Below the pieces are notes generated by a model. The model saw only the letters and a program-made list of their open reading frames with translations. It had not been told where the DNA came from and ran no database searches. A DNA stretch of 64,000 bases from Alistipes sp. (lineage in GTDB: Bacteria > Bacteroidota > Bacteroidia > Bacteroidales > Rikenellaceae). Location: assembly GCA_017379015.1 (NCBI GenBank), contig JAFNXN010000017.1:31972-95971 (forward strand). The letters run 5' to 3'. Numbering within the stretch: the stretch's first letter is position 1; each line of letters starts with the position of its first letter. Position numbers and translations under genes: made by a program. This document shows positions 60,691 through 64,000 of this stretch, piece after piece.

Positions 60691-61599
60691 ATGAAATACC
60701 CGAATATTAAGATGGCCCTAAGTAGAAATGCAATTATAGGCTACCCTGCCGGCATCGTTACAGGCATCACATACGGACTCAATCCACTCTTTGCCGTGCC
60801 GCTGATGAATAAGGGTGCTGCCATCGAGTCGATACTCTTCTTTCGATACTCGTTTGCTGTTATTCTGCTTGGAGCATTCCTCATGCTCACTAAACAGAGT
60901 TTCAAGATTACGGCAAAGCAAGCGGGCGTGTTGCTCGTTCTCGGTCTGCTATACACATCTAGTAGCCTATGCCTCTTTGAGGCATACAACTATATCGCTT
61001 CGGGCTTGGCAACAACTCTCATCTTCTTGTACCCCGTGCTGGTGGCGATTATTATGGTATTCTTGCGTGTCGTGCCTTCGTGGCCAGTGTGGCTTGCTAT
61101 TGCTGCAACGTTTGGTGGCGTGATGATCATGACGCAGGGCAGTGGTGGCGAGGCGATAGATCCTATAGGTGTTGCACTGTCATTAGGCTCTGCATTGGTC
61201 TATGCACTCTTTATTGTCACGATCAACCGCAGCAAGGCGATCGCCGAGATCTCTAATACGCTGCTGACATTCTACACCCTAACGGTGGGTGCTGTTGTCT
61301 TCCTAGGTAAAATATTCCTCTCGGATACCGCTATAACGGCGGGCATAACGACAGGTGGCGATTGGCTAAACTTGTTAGGCCTAGCACTGCTACCAACCAT
61401 TGTCTCGACAGCAACACTCGCCATTGCAACACGCAATATCGGCGCAACGAAGGCCTCGGTGCTGGGTGTTTTTGAGCCTATTACCGCCATCCTCGTAGGC
61501 ACACTGATGTTTGGCGAGCCCCTAACCTCAAACATCGTTATCGGCATAGGCATCGCCATCGTCGCCGTAACATTTATGATTTCGGTGACAAAGCGATAG
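60691..61599 (+). CDS. EamA-family (DMT) transporter
   Basis: A 302-residue inner-membrane protein with ten hydrophobic helices in two EamA repeats. The first repeat has FFRYSFAVILLGAFL and YTSSSLCLFEAYNYIASGLATTLIFLYPVLV; the second ends with IGATKASVLGVFEPITAILVGTLMFGEPLTSNIVIGIGIAI. DMT proteins export or exchange metabolites such as amino acids or nucleotides; the substrate cannot be told. Another ATG at 60712 (MALSRNAIIGY) is possible. It is monocistronic and convergent with the PagL-like gene. Confidence 0.9.
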   Translation: MKYPNIKMALSRNAIIGYPAGIVTGITYGLNPLFAVPLMNKGAAIESILFFRYSFAVILLGAFLMLTKQSFKITAKQAGVLLVLGLLYTSSSLCLFEAYNYIASGLATTLIFLYPVLVAIIMVFLRVVPSWPVWLAIAATFGGVMIMTQGSGGEAIDPIGVALSLGSALVYALFIVTINRSKAIAEISNTLLTFYTLTVGAVVFLGKIFLSDTAITAGITTGGDWLNLLGLALLPTIVSTATLAIATRNIGATKASVLGVFEPITAILVGTLMFGEPLTSNIVIGIGIAIVAVTFMISVTKR

Positions 61600-61600
61600 C

Positions 61601-61642
61601 GAGATTAACGCACTTAGTTCGCCATCGTGCGATTATAATCTC
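61601..61642. terminator. Bidirectional hairpin between DMT and PagL-like genes
   Basis: GAGATTA pairs with TAATCTC, with an inner CGCAC/GTGCG and a 13-nt loop. The right arm includes the stop codon of the minus-strand gene, so that gene's final codons form part of the terminator. Confidence 0.6.
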
Positions 61643-62883
61643 ACGCCAAGTGAGAACTCTAGGTATTCGGCTTTGATGCTATGCGACTTGATGGCGAAGC
61701 CCACAAACATATTGCCAAGCTTGGGGAAGTAGTAGCGGAAACCAGCCTTCTCATAGTGCCAGCCACGCTCGCGGTCGCCAGCAGCCTTAGCCTCCTCACC
61801 ATTCACACCCTTGTGGCGATAGGGGTATGCACCGATGGCAACATGCACCGCAAAGTTACGCCAGTAAACCTCCTGAACAACGGCTATACCTACCGAGAGT
61901 GGAGCATAACCAGGGCTCTTATCCACAGCCTCGTCGCCATAGAATAGACGGTCGCTCTTCTCCAGAGCATCCATGTTCGACGAGTAGAATAGATCGACAC
62001 CGATACCCGTAGCATAGCGCATCGAGTAACGATACATGGCATCGAAACTCAGCGAGAGCTTAGGGTGTGCCTTGAGCGTTGCGACGGTCTCTGCCCTCTT
62101 TACTGGGTCGGGCTCGCTCTCCACGTATGCGTTCCACTCCGCCATGCAGGTGTGCAGACCGCCACCCAAGACAATCATATACTGCATGCCCTTGTCCCAG
62201 TCGCGCTCGAAATTATACTTCTGGGTGTACTTGTCATACTCGTAGTCCGAGAGACGGTAACGCGCAAACAGACCCACGCCCATAGCGTTTAGAGCCTCGT
62301 TGGGCAGAGCAAGACGGCCATTTGAGAAGTGGCGAAACATGACATTTACGCCCGCCTCCCAACGCTTGCCGAAGTGAACCTTACCAAAGACACCAGCACC
62401 AAAATAGGCCATAAATGGCGAACTAAGCCAGTTGTTGCCGGGGTTGTTCACAGGGTCATACCTGCCGGGGTTGTAGGTAACACCGAAGTTGAGCAGATAA
62501 CCAGCTGAGAAACGCTTCGTCCTAAGGATAGAACGCTCGAATGAGCCATATAGCGAGTATAGGTCGGGGAAATGCGTCTGGTCGCTAAATTGGAAGTTAC
62601 CCGTGCGCGCAACCGACATACCAATGTCAAACAACGGAAATCCGAAAGCCTCAGCATACGGGTTCTTGTTATCGGGATTTGTCTGAATACCCACAGCCGC
62701 CTCGTAGTTCATATAGCCTAACGACGTAAGGTTTGGTCGGGTATTCTCGATGTCGAAGCCATACCACCCCTGCGCCGAGAACGATAGGTCGGAGCTATGC
62801 ACACCCTGCGCATTTGCTTTTTGGATGCAACATGTTGTAAGCGCAACAACCACAAGGATATATGGGATAAGTCGTTTCATCAT
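61633..62883 (-). CDS. PagL-like acyloxyacyl hydrolase (lipid A 3-O-deacylase family) outer-membrane protein
   Basis: About 416 residues from ATG 62883 (MMKRLIPYILVVVALTTCC, signal peptide ending in ANAQ). The frame extends to 62934, but the -7 box lies at 62934-62941, so the inner start is chosen. Amphipathic beta strands run through the protein. The PagL catalytic neighbourhood is visible in FRHFSNGRLALPNEALNAMGVG, with the His-x-Ser pair. Length is more than twice that of classical PagL, with added strands, as in other Bacteroidota members. It probably removes a 3-O-acyl chain from lipid A in the outer membrane, a role inferred from the motif. Confidence 0.78.
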   Translation of the reverse strand: MMKRLIPYILVVVALTTCCIQKANAQGVHSSDLSFSAQGWYGFDIENTRPNLTSLGYMNYEAAVGIQTNPDNKNPYAEAFGFPLFDIGMSVARTGNFQFSDQTHFPDLYSLYGSFERSILRTKRFSAGYLLNFGVTYNPGRYDPVNNPGNNWLSSPFMAYFGAGVFGKVHFGKRWEAGVNVMFRHFSNGRLALPNEALNAMGVGLFARYRLSDYEYDKYTQKYNFERDWDKGMQYMIVLGGGLHTCMAEWNAYVESEPDPVKRAETVATLKAHPKLSLSFDAMYRYSMRYATGIGVDLFYSSNMDALEKSDRLFYGDEAVDKSPGYAPLSVGIAVVQEVYWRNFAVHVAIGAYPYRHKGVNGEEAKAAGDRERGWHYEKAGFRYYFPKLGNMFVGFAIKSHSIKAEYLEFSLGVRL

Positions 62884-62933
62884 ACTTGAGTTTGAGTTTA
62901 AAGTTATGCTAATCGCACATTGTGATTTAGGCA

Positions 62934-62941
62934 CAAATATA
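62934..62941 (-). promoter_or_regulatory. -7 box of the PagL-like gene
   Basis: TATATTTG on the minus strand, 50 bp before the chosen start at 62883. Confidence 0.6.
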
Positions 62942-63301
62942 CAATTTCTTTTGTAATTACGTGCGCTGGACAGAAAAATCCCTAAACGAAGTTTATGTCT
63001 ACACTACACACAGATAGCTTTGCATAACTCCCCCTACAACCCACTTGAAAACTGAGAATAAAACCAGCCATCGACTCTCTATTCTAGTTAAGGTATTGCA
63101 AGAAAAATATAAGGATAAACACAAAGAGAAGGCGACAATAATACTTGCACACTAAACACAAATCAAACGACTTGCGAAGCCATTTGCAAATGCTACTTCC
63201 AACACCTCGCAATTTGATTTTGAATTGAAAATGTGCCATGTACTTTTATTGTCTTATCAACTCGAACTTGCCGTGGGATATGTAGGTGTAGGCTTTTATT
63301 G
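62942..63301. other. 360-bp AT-rich gap
   Basis: No gene is supported here. A TAGCTTTG box at 63015-63022 on the plus strand has no good -33 partner and no ORF after it. A 12-bp palindrome CATTTGCAAATG lies at 63181-63192. The gap separates the housekeeping-like part from the compositionally different gene at the window end. Confidence 0.5.
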
Positions 63302-64000
63302 TTATCTATTACCAAAACTCCAATCAAAAATATACTCTGCCTTCTCTATCTGTATGACAAATTGAACGGTTTCTCCCTTTATTCTTTTAACATGTACATA
63401 ACCCGAAATAGTTTCTCCTGGGTATATTGTATTCCTTTTCAAGTATCCAAGTCTCTTTATCTGCTGCTCTTCTGCCATCGCATTGCTAAAATCAGCCATT
63501 CGTTGTTGAGAAAGAACTCGTGCTTGATATGCTGCCCCAGCATCATAAGTTGTAGTATATGATGTAGTTGTACCAGAGTAACTGCCATATCCATACCCTC
63601 CAGAGCCATAAGCGTATGTATTACCCGAATAATAAGAACTGGTTGTAGAAGTTGAATATCCTGCATTAGCCGTTGACAGTCCTTCTGCGACACCCATTAA
63701 AACAGCCGCCCATATTTGAGAACGATTTACTTTCTTTAAGTACTCTTCAGATGACCAAACTTCTAGGTCTGTCGTAAACCCTTCTCTATCTGTTGATGAT
63801 GCTGATATATTAATTACGGGATCGAATTCAATTGGGATAATAGTATTATTTGAGATAACAATATCTATTCGATGCCACCTACCATAATCTTTAACTATTG
63901 TATTTGTAAGGGCTATTATCACTCCATTCTTATTGTAAAATTGCCAGGGCGTACCATCTTGGTAATCCGATTTTCTTTCAGAAACTAAGGGGCTCTCCCA
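63302..64000 (-). CDS. Unknown protein with Gly/Ser/Tyr-rich central region, N terminus beyond window
   Basis: The minus-strand frame ends at TAA 63302-63304 and stays open to base 64000 (upstream residues read WESPLVSERKSDYQDGTPWQFYNKNG), so the gene enters from outside; the GTG at 63922 is not a real start. Visible are a beta-rich first part (HRIDIVISNNTIIPIEFDP), a helix with SQIWAAVLMGVAEGLSTANAG, a Ser/Thr/Gly/Tyr-rich stretch (GSGGYGYGSYSG) and a beta-rich end (YPGETISGYVHVKRIKGETVQF). I do not recognise the family. Codon use is clearly more AT-rich than in all other genes of the window, suggesting recent transfer. Confidence 0.7.
   Translation of the reverse strand, partial: WESPLVSERKSDYQDGTPWQFYNKNGVIIALTNTIVKDYGRWHRIDIVISNNTIIPIEFDPVINISASSTDREGFTTDLEVWSSEEYLKKVNRSQIWAAVLMGVAEGLSTANAGYSTSTTSSYYSGNTYAYGSGGYGYGSYSGTTTSYTTTYDAGAAYQARVLSQQRMADFSNAMAEEQQIKRLGYLKRNTIYPGETISGYVHVKRIKGETVQFVIQIEKAEYIFDWSFGNR

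Noticed and set aside
63015-63022. Plus-strand TAGCTTTG promoter-like box
   Set aside because: No TTG at the right spacing and no gene or folded RNA with a terminator downstream.

Overview
The window is a chromosomal segment of a member of Bacteroidota, most likely order Bacteroidales and plausibly an Alistipes-like Rikenellaceae (the family is inference). The support is seen directly. Nearly every transcription unit is preceded by the phylum-specific promoter TTG/TTTG, 19-20 bp, TAnnTTTG. Lipoproteins are abundant. Several gene blocks are typical of the phylum: ftsX-DUF3098-uppP-truB-queA, a GT5-like gene followed by DUF4270, MoxR-Bat, and rplY-pth. No tRNA, rRNA, CRISPR array, integrase or transposase was recognised.

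Layout. 1-1.7 kb: the end of a cell-wall cluster (murG, partial murC). 2.2-7.9 kb: divergent tkt and pgk, then a secreted M13 metallopeptidase. 8-13 kb: an etfB-etfA-acyl-CoA dehydrogenase operon and a GT4 glycosyltransferase, all on the minus strand. 13.2-19.7 kb: an accessory-looking stretch with a structured RNA candidate, a 1233-residue surface lipoprotein, a purine/pyrimidine minisatellite and a second lipoprotein sharing its repeat domain. 20-26 kb: a MoxR-DUF58-Bat operon with an unusual gene order. 26-32.7 kb: pepD, then rplY-pth, and a polyprenyl synthase-MFS-kbl group. 32.8-41.7 kb: yfhO-like, ftsX, DUF3098, uppP, truB, queA, GT5-like, DUF4270. 41.7-51.4 kb: topA, a secreted C1 peptidase, queD, polA and a three-module CotH-kinase lipoprotein. 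51.5-60.5 kb: glycan degradation genes (GH2, GH29, SDR, GH3), with proC inserted and a PD-(D/E)XK nuclease-like gene inside the GH3-GH29 operon. 60.7-64 kb: a DMT transporter, a PagL-like outer-membrane lipid A deacylase and an AT-rich unknown gene cut by the window edge.

How it works together. Most genes are housekeeping: envelope synthesis (MurG, MurC, UppP, FtsX, polyprenyl synthase), central carbon (Tkt, Pgk), queuosine (QueA, QueD), DNA metabolism (TopA, PolA) and translation quality (Pth, L25). The accessory content points to a gut glycan and protein degrader: secreted peptidases, exo-glycosidases able to act on fucosylated and galactosylated host glycans, and large surface lipoproteins.

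The most interesting non-coding signal is a 162-bp element present in three nearly identical copies. Each lies 21-28 bp downstream of a stop codon in the same orientation and ends in a 12-bp hairpin, and a hairpin-only relative follows the acyl-CoA dehydrogenase gene. Others worth a look are the stand-alone RNA at 13.3 kb, the minisatellite at 17.5 kb, a 16-bp palindrome in the moxR leader and 24-bp operator-like tandem repeats before the C1 peptidase.
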